In this document: in pieces, positions 9,226-17,620 of the stretch
Layout: each line of letters opens with the position of its first letter
Numbering within the stretch: position 1 is the stretch's first letter
Assembly (NCBI RefSeq): GCF_936933875.1
Contig: NZ_CAKZIK010000055.1
Span: 1-33,284, forward strand
Direction: 5' to 3'
DNA length: 33,284 nucleotides
Origin: an uncultured Chryseobacterium sp.
GTDB taxonomy: Bacteria; Bacteroidota; Bacteroidia; Flavobacteriales; Weeksellaceae
Position numbers and translations under genes: made by a program
Notes under the pieces: model-generated
Database searches by the model: none
Told to the model about the DNA's origin: nothing
What the model saw: only the letters and a program-made list of their open reading frames with translations

Positions 9226-11514
9226 TTATTTTCCGTTCTGTCTGCGCTGCGCATCCAAAACCGCAATCGTCGCAAGGTTTACAATTTCATCCACGCTTGC
9301 TCGCATTTGTATGACGTGAACCGGTTGTTTCAAGCCCATTAAAATCGGACCTACAACTTGCGCTACTTTCATTCCTCGAATTACTTTGTAGGAGAGATTT
9401 GCACTTTCGAGGTTCGGGAAGACAAATGTATTGGCAGGAACGGTCCCCAATTTTGAAAACGGATAATCTGAAAGATGGTCCGCATTCATCGCAAAATCAG
9501 GCTGAATTTCTCCATCCACAATCATTTTCGGATATTTCTCGTGAAGCATTTGTACTGCTTTTGCCATTTTTTTCGAAGTTTCGGAGTTGGAAGAGAAATT
9601 TTCGAAAGACAGCATCGCAATTCTTGGTTCAACACCGAAAGTTTTCACGGTAATTTCAGACATTTTTGCAATACTCACCAAATCTTCAGCACTTGGATTA
9701 TTCTGAATTGAAGCATCAGAGAAGAAATACTGACGTTTTTCACTCAAAATCATCATCATAGATGCAATTTTTTGTACGCCGTTTTCTTTTTCAATGACTT
9801 CCATAATTGGGCGAAGAACGGTTCTGTAGTTTTTGGAATATCCTACCAAAAGTGCATCAGTATCGCCGTGTTTCAACATCAAAGGCCCGAAATAATCGCG
9901 TTGACGAACGAGTCTTTTCGCAATGTATTCGTTCACGCCTTTTCTGTTGCGAAGTTTCCAGATAGTTTCTCTGTATTTTACACGTGCTTCCTGTTGGTCA
10001 TCGTCATTAGGGTCAATAATCGGAACATCAATATCAATTCCGAATTTTTCCATTTGCTCCAAAATGAATTTTTTTTCACCCAATAAAATTGGTTTTGCAA
10101 TTCCTTCTTCATAAAGAATTTGTGCCGCTTTCAGAACATTATATTCTTCTGCATTTCCAAGTGTAATACGCATTGGATTTGCTTTGGCGCGGTTTTGCAT
10201 CATTCGGATAAGCTTTTCATCACGACCCATTCTATCGAGCAAATCGTTTTCATAAGCCGCAAAATCTTCGATAGGCTTTCCAGCAATTCCGCTTTCCATC
10301 GCTGCTTTTGCAACAGCTATGGAAACTCTTGTAAGCAAACGGTTATCAAAGGGTTTCGGAATAAAATAATCTCTTCCGAAATTTAAAGTTTTAAGATTGT
10401 AAGCCAAAATAACCATTTCCGGAACCGGCTCTTTTGCCAAATCTGCAATCGCATGAACTGCAGCCAGTTTCATCGCTTCATTAATTCCTGAAGCCTGAAC
10501 ATCCAAAGCTCCACGGAAAATATAAGGGAATCCCAAAACGTTGTTCACCTGATTAGGAAAATCGCTTCGTCCGGTTGCCATGATAACATCCTTACGCGTA
10601 TCCATCGCCAAATTATAATCGATTTCCGGAGTTGGGTTTGCTAAACCGAAAACTATAGGATTTTCAGCCATGCTCAACAACATTTCAGGCGACATGACGT
10701 TTCCTTTGGAAAGTCCGACAAAAACATCGGCGCCTTTTACTGCTTCCTCTAAAGTTTCTATATTCGTTTGCGCCACGAAACCAATTTTTTCGGGCGTTAA
10801 GTTTTCTCTTTTATGATTGATGACCCCTTTACTGTCGCACATCAACACATTTTTCTTATCAAGTCCAAGCTCAATATAAAGCTTTGTACAGGCAATTGCA
10901 GCAGCTCCGGCTCCATTGACTACCACCTTTACCTCATCAATTTTCTTTCCTGCAATTTCAAGGGCATTAATTAAAGCTGCTGCGGAAATAATCGCAGTTC
11001 CATGTTGGTCATCATGCATTAAAGGAATATCGAGTTCGTCTTTCAAACGCTGTTCGATATAAAAAGCTTCGGGAGCTTTAATGTCTTCCAGGTTGATTCC
11101 ACCAAAAGTTGGAGCAATACCTTTTACGATTTCGATGAATTTGTCCGGGTCTTTTTCATTAATTTCTATATCGAAAACATTGATGTCCGCAAAAATTTTA
11201 AAAAGCAATCCTTTCCCTTCCATTACCGGCTTCGAAGCTTCTGCACCAATATCTCCCAAACCAAGAACCGCAGTTCCGTTAGAAATTACAGCCACCAAAT
11301 TTCCTTTTCCGGTATAATCATAAACCGTTTTTGGATTTTTCTCGATTTCCAAACAAGGAATTGCTACTCCTGGAGAATATGCCAATGACAAATCTCTTTG
11401 CGTGGTATGAGGTTTACTCGGAATGACTTCAATTTTACCTTTCGGTTCTGCTTTATGATAATCAAGCGCGGCCTGATTAAATTTACTTTCGTCTCTTTTA
11501 TTATTGGATGCCAT
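9226..11514 (-). CDS. maeB: NADP-dependent malic enzyme with C-terminal phosphotransacetylase-like domain
   Basis: Oxidative decarboxylation of malate to pyruvate with reduction of NADP, in the cytoplasm. The 762-residue length is that of MaeB-type multidomain enzymes. The malic N-terminal domain (about 20-160) has the catalytic tyrosine in LSLAYSPGVAIPC (Y46) and the lysine in PVMEGKGLLFK. The NAD(P)-binding domain (about 165-430) has VVVNGAGAAAIAC. From about 430 to the end the sequence is phosphotransacetylase-like (GNAEEYNVLKAAQIL, LKHGDTDALLVGYS, GPILMGLKQPVHVI), a domain that in this family is thought to be regulatory rather than catalytic. It lies 26 bases after the sugar-kinase gene and is probably cotranscribed with it. 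Confidence 0.96.
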   Translation of the reverse strand: MASNNKRDESKFNQAALDYHKAEPKGKIEVIPSKPHTTQRDLSLAYSPGVAIPCLEIEKNPKTVYDYTGKGNLVAVISNGTAVLGLGDIGAEASKPVMEGKGLLFKIFADINVFDIEINEKDPDKFIEIVKGIAPTFGGINLEDIKAPEAFYIEQRLKDELDIPLMHDDQHGTAIISAAALINALEIAGKKIDEVKVVVNGAGAAAIACTKLYIELGLDKKNVLMCDSKGVINHKRENLTPEKIGFVAQTNIETLEEAVKGADVFVGLSKGNVMSPEMLLSMAENPIVFGLANPTPEIDYNLAMDTRKDVIMATGRSDFPNQVNNVLGFPYIFRGALDVQASGINEAMKLAAVHAIADLAKEPVPEMVILAYNLKTLNFGRDYFIPKPFDNRLLTRVSIAVAKAAMESGIAGKPIEDFAAYENDLLDRMGRDEKLIRMMQNRAKANPMRITLGNAEEYNVLKAAQILYEEGIAKPILLGEKKFILEQMEKFGIDIDVPIIDPNDDDQQEARVKYRETIWKLRNRKGVNEYIAKRLVRQRDYFGPLMLKHGDTDALLVGYSKNYRTVLRPIMEVIEKENGVQKIASMMMILSEKRQYFFSDASIQNNPSAEDLVSIAKMSEITVKTFGVEPRIAMLSFENFSSNSETSKKMAKAVQMLHEKYPKMIVDGEIQPDFAMNADHLSDYPFSKLGTVPANTFVFPNLESANLSYKVIRGMKVAQVVGPILMGLKQPVHVIQMRASVDEIVNLATIAVLDAQRRQNGK

Positions 11515-11540
11515 AATTTTAATTTTTTTTATTCTGAATT

Positions 11541-12401
11541 TTAAGCCAAATTCAGGATGTACTGTTTGTGATAATCTACCAAACTTTCAATGGGCTTCTG
11601 TACTACTTTGCCAATTTTCAGATTCAGTTCTGCAGCAGCTGCACGAAGAACATCTTCATAAATATACGCAATGTATCCTATGAAATTTATTTCGACCTCG
11701 CCTGCTTCAGGATAAGGCAAAACCTGATAATCGAGGAAATTTTTCATTTCATCAAAGACCATATTCTGGAAATAAGGATGCTTTTTTCTTTCTGCAATAA
11801 ACTTGTTGAATTCACCCAAATAAGCATTAGCTCTAGGATTATGATACATATTTTTTATTGCGTCCTCAATGGTAAGGTTATAAATCTGGTTAAACTCTCC
11901 CCTTAAATCGTCCGGAAGTTTTTTCATGAAAAATCTTCGAAGCAAATGTTTCCCAAGTGCACTTCCGCTTCCTTCATCACCAATGAGAAACCCAAGCGAA
12001 GGCAAATCGATTCTGATATTTTCACCATCGAAATAACATGAATTCGAACCGGTTCCGAGGATACAGATAATGGCAGGATTTCCGTTGTAAGCGGCATAAG
12101 CTGCAGCTGTCATATCTTCTTTCACTGTGATTTCCGCATTGGGAAAAGTTTTTTCAAATTCTTTTCTCACTTTTTCGGCGTTAGCTGCAGTTCCGCAACC
12201 CGAACCATAGAAAAATAGTTTGCTGATATGATTTTTAAGGAAAAAAAGTTCCTGATTTTTATCTATTTCTTCCTGAATAAATTCCGGATTGATAATATTG
12301 GGATTGAAACCTAGTGTTGTAGTTTTAAGATTTGGCTTTCCCGAAGTTTCGAGAATTACCCAGTCGCATTTCGTAGAACCGCCGTCGATAATGGCAATCA
12401 T
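11541..12401 (-). CDS. BadF/BadG-type ATPase, probable N-acetylhexosamine kinase
   Basis: ASKHA-fold kinase of 286 residues. The phosphate-1 loop is IDGGSTKCDWVILE at the very start, the phosphate-2 region is CILGTGSNSCYFDG, and the adenosine region is LPSLGFLIGDEGSGSALG. This pattern is that of the BadF/BadG/BcrA/BcrD family members annotated as N-acetylglucosamine kinases. Some Bacteroidota members phosphorylate N-acetylmuramic acid (MurK), so cell-wall amino-sugar recycling is the likeliest role. The substrate cannot be read from sequence. It is the first gene of a two-gene unit with the malic enzyme. The link between the two enzymes is not obvious. Confidence 0.85.
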   Translation of the reverse strand: MIAIIDGGSTKCDWVILETSGKPNLKTTTLGFNPNIINPEFIQEEIDKNQELFFLKNHISKLFFYGSGCGTAANAEKVRKEFEKTFPNAEITVKEDMTAAAYAAYNGNPAIICILGTGSNSCYFDGENIRIDLPSLGFLIGDEGSGSALGKHLLRRFFMKKLPDDLRGEFNQIYNLTIEDAIKNMYHNPRANAYLGEFNKFIAERKKHPYFQNMVFDEMKNFLDYQVLPYPEAGEVEINFIGYIAYIYEDVLRAAAAELNLKIGKVVQKPIESLVDYHKQYILNLA

Positions 12402-12452
12402 AGTAATTATGTTTAATCCGCTAAAATATTAATTTAATTTTAATTAACATTC

Positions 12453-12482
12453 ACAAAAAAGACTCATGAAACCACGAGTCTT
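12453..12482 (-). terminator. intrinsic terminator after the 84-residue gene
   Basis: Perfect 7-bp stem AAGACTC (12459-12465) with GAGTCTT (12476-12482) and a 10-base loop. On the minus strand a run of six T follows. It separates the small gene from the sugar kinase. Confidence 0.82.
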
Positions 12483-12502
12483 GATTATAAATTGTTATAA
12501 AA

Positions 12503-12757
12503 TTACTGTGTGAAGTTGTTGTCTTCTAAAAGCCAGTCGTCTATCTCATCACGCAAATATTCGGTCTGCAATTTAATGGCATTCAGGAAATCATCGGGAA
12601 CTTCCACACTGTCGCTTGTTTCCAACGTATGAAGTTCTTCGGACATGGTTTCGTACTCATCAAAAATACGTTTAAAACGCGGATTGGTTTTTTCGAGTGC
12701 TTCAATCTTTTTTTGTTCGAATTTGAATTTTCTGTAAGATGGGCGGTTAGAATTCAT
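12503..12757 (-). CDS. conserved hypothetical protein, 84 residues
   Basis: Small soluble acidic protein with no signal peptide or membrane segment. Residues about 10-60 are rich in E, K and L and predicted helical (EQKKIEALEKTNPRFKRIFDEYETM), and the C-terminus DEIDDWLLEDNNF is strongly acidic. The gene is monocistronic: it is bounded by the terminator at 12453-12482 and diverges from the GtrA gene. I do not recognise a characterised family. Its placement, clean start at ATG and good terminator support a real gene. Confidence 0.75.
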   Translation of the reverse strand: MNSNRPSYRKFKFEQKKIEALEKTNPRFKRIFDEYETMSEELHTLETSDSVEVPDDFLNAIKLQTEYLRDEIDDWLLEDNNFTQ

Positions 12758-12949
12758 TGTTTTTTTTGATTATTAATGGCTAAATTAACTGGTAATTCAA
12801 TCTTCATCGAGATAAAATTACACTTCCTTAACACTTTGAAAATGAAAATCTATCAAGTAAAATATCCCTCTTTGGCAAAACTAATTTAGAAAGATATTTG
12901 ATATAAAAAAAATAATTAACAATTTTTTCAGGTAATTAACATATAGTTA

Positions 12950-12957
12950 TAAATTTG
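12950..12957 (+). promoter_or_regulatory. promoter -7 box of the GtrA-PlsC unit
   Basis: TAAATTTG matches TAnnTTTG and lies 14 bases before the GtrA ATG, giving a very short leader. No clear TTG is found at the -33 position (only T-rich sequence near 12924-12929), so the promoter is moderately supported. Confidence 0.5.
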
Positions 12958-12971
12958 CGCAGCTCAACTTT

Positions 12972-13430
12972 ATGAAACAACTTTTACTGAAACAGAAACA
13001 GGTTTTTTTCTTTATTATTGCAGGTGCGTTAAGCGCTGTAGTAGAAATAGGTTCTTTTAAAGTTCTAAGCGTTCATTTGCCAAAAATGATCAGTTTAGAA
13101 CCTGATTTTCATGGCATTCACTTTCCATTCAGTAATATTTTTTCTACTTCTCTTGGGATTATTACCAATTATTTTCTTAGCATTTGGTTTGTCTTTGAAA
13201 GAGGCAAACATTCTAAAAGAAGAGAGTTTGCTTACTTTATGTCTGTAAGTTTTTTATCGACCATTTTAAGTTTATCATTCTTTCAGATTTTTTTCAATTT
13301 CGTCTTTAAGGATAACATCGATTTGGGCTTTTTTGTTTTCAGCCCGGAAATGCTGAGTAAAATTGCGGCGATTCTTTTGGTTTCGATCCTTAATTATTCT
13401 GTAAAAAAAAGAGTGATTTTTAACGGATAA
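12972..13430 (+). CDS. GtrA-like family membrane protein
   Basis: Polytopic membrane protein of 152 residues with four hydrophobic segments (about 12-30, 58-76, 85-105, 125-145). The family pattern is present: FFIIAGALSAVVEIGSF near the N-terminus, FSTSLGIITNYFLSIWFVF in the middle and ILNYSVKKRVIF at the C-terminus. GtrA-like proteins are linked to moving lipid-linked sugars across the membrane or to cell-surface polysaccharide synthesis; the substrate here is unknown. It is followed 9-15 bases later by the acyltransferase gene, suggesting a joint envelope role. Confidence 0.88.
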   Translation: MKQLLLKQKQVFFFIIAGALSAVVEIGSFKVLSVHLPKMISLEPDFHGIHFPFSNIFSTSLGIITNYFLSIWFVFERGKHSKRREFAYFMSVSFLSTILSLSFFQIFFNFVFKDNIDLGFFVFSPEMLSKIAAILLVSILNYSVKKRVIFNG

Positions 13431-13439
13431 ATTATATTT

Positions 13440-14171
13440 TTGAGGATGTCTAAAATTCTCAACTATATTTGGCGTGGCTGGTTTGTTCTTCTCGGAACTG
13501 TACTTACCATCGTTTTAGGAATTCCGGTGCTGCTACTTTCTATCCGAAAAGAACATTACAAATACTGCTACAAATTCATCAGAATTTGGTGCTTCGGGAT
13601 GTTCTACGGAATGGGTTTCCGCTACGAAAAAACTTACCTTACTGACAAAAGAATTGAGGAAAACAGACAGTATGTTATTATTGCCAACCACACTTCTATT
13701 ATAGATGTCCTTTTACCCTGTATTTTAATTCCGGATCACCCTTTATGTTATGTAGGAAAAAAAGAGTTGGTGAAAATCCCGATTTTTGGTACCATTTATA
13801 AAAGAATTTGCGTGATGGTGGATCGTAGCTCTGCCAAAAGTCGCGCCGATGTTTACCGAAGATGCGCCGAAAGAATGGCAGAAGGACAAAGTGTAGTAAT
13901 TTTTCCGGAAGGGGGCGTTCCGGATGATACTTCCATTATTTTAGATGAGTTTAAAGACGGTGCTTTTATTCTTTCATCAAAGCATGATTTCCCCATTGCG
14001 AGTTTCACTTTTGTAGGTCTGAAAGAGATGTTTCCGTTTGATTATTCCAAAGGTCATCCCGGAAAAGTAAAAGTTTACCTTAATGATATTCTGGAGCCGG
14101 ATGATACAATTGAACATCAAAAAAATGTTGCGCGAGAGCAGATAAAAAAAGTATTGGAAAACTCAATTTGA
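13440..14171 (+). CDS. 1-acyl-sn-glycerol-3-phosphate acyltransferase family protein (PlsC-like)
   Basis: Membrane-associated acyltransferase that would transfer an acyl chain to lysophosphatidic acid or a related lipid. Motif I is NHTSIIDVL (the H-x4-D catalytic pair) near residue 82, motif III is FPEGGVPDD near 155, and a hydrophobic N-terminal anchor spans about 8-33. Length (about 241 residues) fits the family. The open frame can begin with TTG at 13440, but the ATG at 13446 (MSKILNYIWRG) is the more likely start. The gene sits directly behind GtrA. The exact acyl acceptor is not deducible. Confidence 0.9.
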   Translation: MRMSKILNYIWRGWFVLLGTVLTIVLGIPVLLLSIRKEHYKYCYKFIRIWCFGMFYGMGFRYEKTYLTDKRIEENRQYVIIANHTSIIDVLLPCILIPDHPLCYVGKKELVKIPIFGTIYKRICVMVDRSSAKSRADVYRRCAERMAEGQSVVIFPEGGVPDDTSIILDEFKDGAFILSSKHDFPIASFTFVGLKEMFPFDYSKGHPGKVKVYLNDILEPDDTIEHQKNVAREQIKKVLENSI

Positions 14172-14194
14172 GAAAATAAAATAATCTATATTTG
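14168..14194 (+). promoter_or_regulatory. promoter of the MFS transporter gene
   Basis: TTG (14168-14170, overlapping the stop of the acyltransferase gene), a spacer of 16 bases and TATATTTG (14187-14194), 20 bases before the transporter ATG. The spacer is at the short end of the usual range. Confidence 0.6.
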
Positions 14195-14214
14195 TTTATT
14201 AAGAAAATTTAATA

Positions 14215-15999
14215 ATGGAAAATCACTCAGAACAGACCAAGTGGTCACAGTTTATCTCATTAGTAATTGTTTTTTTCTTTTGGGGTTTTGTAGCAGCAAG
14301 TAATGACATCTTGATTCCGGTCTTCAAAAAATGGTTTGTACTCTCACAGGTTCAATCACAATTAGTTGCTTGGGCTTTTTACGCAGCTTATTTTGTCGGT
14401 TCACTAATTTTCTTTATCATCTCTCTTAAAAGTGATATTTTACAAAAATTTGGTTATAAAAAGACTTTAGCAATAGGTTTGGTAATATCTGCAATAGGTG
14501 CATTTTTATTCATACCAGCAGCTTCTGCAGCAAGTTTTACCTTTTTCCTATCAGCTTTATTTATTGTTGGTCTAGGATTTTCAGTCCAACAGATTGTTGC
14601 AAATCCTTTAGCAATTAAAATGGGGAGTCCGCAGACAGGAGCACATCGATTAACGCTTGCAGGAGGAATTAACTCGTTAGGCACTACACTTGGGCCGATT
14701 TTGATTGGTATAGCTCTTTTCGGTTCCGGTGAAACCAAAGAGGTTAAGCATATGTCAAACAAAGAAAGCTTGATTTCCGAATTTCAAGATTTGAGAACCG
14801 AACTCCAAAACAATGTTATCCAATTAAATAGTGACACTTCTGATTCTAAGGAAGACATCCACAAAACCGTTTCTTTAATTAATAATCATATTACAGAAAT
14901 TGATAATCAAATTAATGTATTAAAGCAAAATAATGTTTCTGATAATGATTTGGACAACTATTCAAATAATTTAAAAATAATTAGACAAGGTGACGCAACA
15001 AATAAATCAAATATTAAACTGAGTGGAACTTCAAATATTCATTATCCGACAAACTTTGTAAAAGAACATTTAAAAATGGTAAAATTACCTTTTATTATTT
15101 TAGGTGTTACATTTATTCTCGTCGCTTTATTTATGCTATTTTCAAAAATTGAAGACCCTTCAAAGGGTGAGGACGAAAAAATTGATGAGGGTTCACAATC
15201 ATTTAATGTATTTAAATACCCACAACTGCTACTTGGAATGATTGCTATTTTCATTTATGTAGGTGTCGAAGTTTCAATTGTGAGCAATCTCCCAGCCTTG
15301 TTACACACAAAAGAATTCGGCAGTATTTTAGAAAACAATGTTGCACCATTTATTTCGTTATATTGGGGAAGTTTGATGATTGGTAGATGGAATGGAGGAA
15401 TTAATGTTTTTGACACCTCTAAGACAACTAATCTAATTTTGAAATTTATTGTTCCTTTCATCGCATTTGCAATTATTATTGTAGCTAACACTTTAAGCGG
15501 TAAAGATGTTTCTTCATTTTACATCTATGCAATTTGGATTGTACTTTTCATTTTAATGAGTTTCGTTGGAGGTAAAAACGCAGGAAAAACACTAATGATT
15601 TTTGGTATTTCTGGAATTATAATGATGGTTTTGGGTTTAATTTACCCTGATAAGGAAATCGCCAAATACTTCTTTATATCTGGTGGACTATTCTGCTCTA
15701 TTATGTGGCCTTCTATTTTTGACCTTGCAATTGCAGGGCTTGGAAAAAACACCGGGAAAGGTTCTTCATTCTTAATTATGATGATTTTAGGAGGTGGAGT
15801 AATTCCTTTAATACAAGGTTGGATTTGTGATTTTGACAAAGCTAATCCTACTGGAATTATGGGGATATCATACACACATTTTTCATATGTAATTCCTGTC
15901 ATTTGTTTTATGTATTTAGCATTTTATGGCTATATTACCCCTAAAATATTAAAAAAACAAGGCATTCAATTAGGAGAAACTTCAAACAGTGCACATTAA
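14215..15999 (+). CDS. MFS sugar transporter, fucose/glucose/galactose permease (FHS) family
   Basis: Twelve-helix major facilitator in the inner membrane, probably a proton-sugar symporter. The N-terminus (WSQFISLVIVFFFWGFVAASNDILIPVFK) and the QIVANPLAIKMG, GGINSLGTTLGPILIG and WGSLMIGRWNGG segments are characteristic of the FucP/GluP branch. At 594 residues it is much longer than the usual roughly 430. The extra length is a hydrophilic insert at about 178-283 between helices 6 and 7, rich in N, S, D and K, with coiled-coil-like stretches (ELQNNVIQLNSDTSDSKEDI, ITEIDNQINVLKQNN). The stop overlaps the next gene by 11 bases, so the two are translationally linked. The substrate is not known. 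Confidence 0.88.
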   Translation: MENHSEQTKWSQFISLVIVFFFWGFVAASNDILIPVFKKWFVLSQVQSQLVAWAFYAAYFVGSLIFFIISLKSDILQKFGYKKTLAIGLVISAIGAFLFIPAASAASFTFFLSALFIVGLGFSVQQIVANPLAIKMGSPQTGAHRLTLAGGINSLGTTLGPILIGIALFGSGETKEVKHMSNKESLISEFQDLRTELQNNVIQLNSDTSDSKEDIHKTVSLINNHITEIDNQINVLKQNNVSDNDLDNYSNNLKIIRQGDATNKSNIKLSGTSNIHYPTNFVKEHLKMVKLPFIILGVTFILVALFMLFSKIEDPSKGEDEKIDEGSQSFNVFKYPQLLLGMIAIFIYVGVEVSIVSNLPALLHTKEFGSILENNVAPFISLYWGSLMIGRWNGGINVFDTSKTTNLILKFIVPFIAFAIIIVANTLSGKDVSSFYIYAIWIVLFILMSFVGGKNAGKTLMIFGISGIIMMVLGLIYPDKEIAKYFFISGGLFCSIMWPSIFDLAIAGLGKNTGKGSSFLIMMILGGGVIPLIQGWICDFDKANPTGIMGISYTHFSYVIPVICFMYLAFYGYITPKILKKQGIQLGETSNSAH

Positions 16000-17056
16000 A
16001 AAGCTTTCAATATTTAAGAAGAAAAGGTTTTGGGCAGGTATTTTACTTGCCCAATTTGTTTTGTTTTTTATTCTATCTAAAATAAATGGTGCCGTTAAAT
16101 TATTCGAGCGATTTTTTGAATGGCAGAAAAATTTTCATGTTCACCTATTTTCTGGCTTCAACTTTTCTTTAGGAGATATAATTTATCTGTTGTGTGGAAT
16201 ATTCTTGATTTTGATGCTTATCAATGTTTTCAAGAAATCAAAAAGAAATTCTAGCTGGATAAAGTTTTTTGCTTTCGTAAATATCTTCTATTTTACCTAT
16301 CAAATCTTTTGGGGAATGCTCTATTTCCAAAAACCTTTGATAGAAAAACTGCCGCAAAAAGAACCAACAGAAGCTCAGATAAAAGCTTTAGCGCTTATTT
16401 ATCTTAAAAAATGCAGAAATACCCGCGAATTGGTAAAAGAAGACCGAAATGGAGTCTTTAAAGTTTACGAACAGAATATTATTAAAAATGAAATCCTAAC
16501 AAGGCAAAATTTAATTCCGAAACAAATCAACGAAAAAGCGGCAATAAAAAATCGAAGTTTTAAACCCAGTTTATATGAATCGGTGATGAGTTTCAGTGGT
16601 ATTTTAGGTTATTTCAATCCTTTTACAGCCGAAGCGCAGTACAACCCCAATTTACCGTCCAATTCACTTCCTTTTACTTTAGCTCATGAAAGTGCGCATC
16701 AATTAGGATATGCAAGAGAACAGGAAGCCAATTTCATCGGTTATTTAATTGGTATTAAAAGTGAAAATCTCGAATTGCGTTACAGTACTGAATATTTTGT
16801 GCTGAAATCCTTATTAAACAGTCTTTCTGAAAATAATCCTGCGTTTGCAAAATATGTCATTAGAAATTATTCCGCTGGAATGAAACGTGACCGTCTTGCT
16901 GAAAAAATGTTCGTGTATAAACACCGCGGCATCCTGGATAGTTTTTTTGGTTTTACGAATGATCTATTTCTGAAAAGCAATCAACAGGAAGGCAGTGTAA
17001 CCTACTCTTATTTTGTGGATTTATTGGTGAGATACGAAACTCAGAAACTCCAATAA
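15989..17056 (+). CDS. DUF3810 family membrane protein with zincin-like motif
   Basis: Membrane protein of 355 residues with three N-terminal hydrophobic segments (about 14-32, 55-75, 90-110) and a long C-terminal domain outside or inside the membrane. The domain holds FTLAHESAHQLGYAREQEANFIGYL: the HESAH pair plus the downstream glutamate form a gluzincin-like metal site, so a metallopeptidase activity is plausible but unproven for DUF3810. The start is a GTG at 15989 that overlaps the end of the transporter gene. It ends at a hairpin at 17061-17086. Confidence 0.85.
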   Translation: MHIKKLSIFKKKRFWAGILLAQFVLFFILSKINGAVKLFERFFEWQKNFHVHLFSGFNFSLGDIIYLLCGIFLILMLINVFKKSKRNSSWIKFFAFVNIFYFTYQIFWGMLYFQKPLIEKLPQKEPTEAQIKALALIYLKKCRNTRELVKEDRNGVFKVYEQNIIKNEILTRQNLIPKQINEKAAIKNRSFKPSLYESVMSFSGILGYFNPFTAEAQYNPNLPSNSLPFTLAHESAHQLGYAREQEANFIGYLIGIKSENLELRYSTEYFVLKSLLNSLSENNPAFAKYVIRNYSAGMKRDRLAEKMFVYKHRGILDSFFGFTNDLFLKSNQQEGSVTYSYFVDLLVRYETQKLQ

Positions 17057-17158
17057 CAAAAGAATCGCATCTTGCGACACGATTCTAAAAACACAAATGA
17101 TGAAAAAAAATTTATTGCCTCTTCGAGCGTATTGCTCTGTCAAAGCGGTGTAAAAATA
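17057..17158 (-). ncRNA. candidate small stable RNA: rRNA-type promoter followed by a terminator about 85 bases on
   Basis: On the minus strand a promoter-like TTG, 18 bases, TATTTTTA (-7 box at 17151-17158) is followed by CACCGCTTTGACAGAGC, very like the start after rRNA promoter P3 (TATTTTTGCACCACTTT). A short hairpin GAGC-AATAC-GCTC and the GAAGAG purine segment also recall the rRNA leader. Transcription would end at AGAATCG...CGATTCT (17061-17086), followed on this strand by TTTTGTTATT. Either a short RNA or the remains of a deleted stable-RNA gene. The last base of the -7 box deviates from consensus. Confidence 0.35.
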
Positions 17159-17432
17159 GCACTTTTTTTTCAATCTCAAAATTTTTTGTAAAGATTTTTT
17201 AATAAACCGTTAACACAACATGCAATACGCACAAAATCAGATAGATAAATTTTAATTTCATTATGAAAGTAATTTTAAAAAAAAGCCTAGAATTGCACTA
17301 TTTACAACATAATTTATACCCAAAAACGACCTAAAATTTTACTTTAAATTATAAACTAAACAAACTTGGTGGCTAAACATTAAAATTGATATGGAAATAT
17401 AATCTTAACCCAAAAGATAATTTTGAAAATAA

Positions 17433-17463
17433 AAAAAACTCTTAGTTAAAACTAAGAGTTTTT
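17433..17463 (-). terminator. strong intrinsic terminator beside the tRNA-like fragment
   Basis: Stem AAAACTCTTAGT with ACTAAGAGTTTT around a TAAA loop (12 bp), flanked by A and T runs so it can act in both directions. Read on the minus strand it stands directly behind the tRNA 3'-like sequence at 17464-17481, as a terminator stands behind a tRNA gene. The surrounding 17160-17432 holds no recognisable gene. Confidence 0.85.
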
Positions 17464-17481
17464 AGTAGCGAGGACGGGAGT
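17464..17481 (-). repeat. putative attachment site: 3' end of a tRNA gene left by integration
   Basis: On the minus strand ACTCCCGTCCTCGCTACT reads as the 3' part of a tRNA: T-loop end, T-stem strand CCCGT, acceptor strand CCTCGCT, discriminator A. A terminator follows. The 5' part of a tRNA is absent, and the sequence becomes AT-rich and unrelated to a tRNA. Tyrosine recombinases commonly integrate at tRNA 3' ends and leave such a fragment; one is encoded at 21446-22711. I find no second copy in this window, so the partner site would lie outside it or be lost. Confidence 0.5.
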
Positions 17482-17594
17482 ATCTTTATATCACAATAAA
17501 ACACAGTAAATAATTAAAAAACAGATTATTAGCGGTTTATGAAATTTTATAACCAATCAAAAACTAATAGATATGTTTAGATAATCCCTGTTTT

Positions 17595-17620
17595 AGTCCC
17601 TGATTTTTTAAGTAGGGACT
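17595..17620. repeat. hairpin at the end of the nuclease gene
   Basis: AGTCCCT (17595-17601) pairs with AGGGACT (17614-17620), overlapping the stop codon at 17619-17621. A further direct copy, ATCCCTG, lies at 17583-17589. On the minus strand the downstream T run is poor, so this may be a weak terminator or a protein-binding repeat. Confidence 0.4.

Noticed and set aside
9772..10386. Plus-strand open frames opposite the malic enzyme gene
   Set aside because: Antisense shadows of a well-conserved enzyme; no start signals or recognisable domains.
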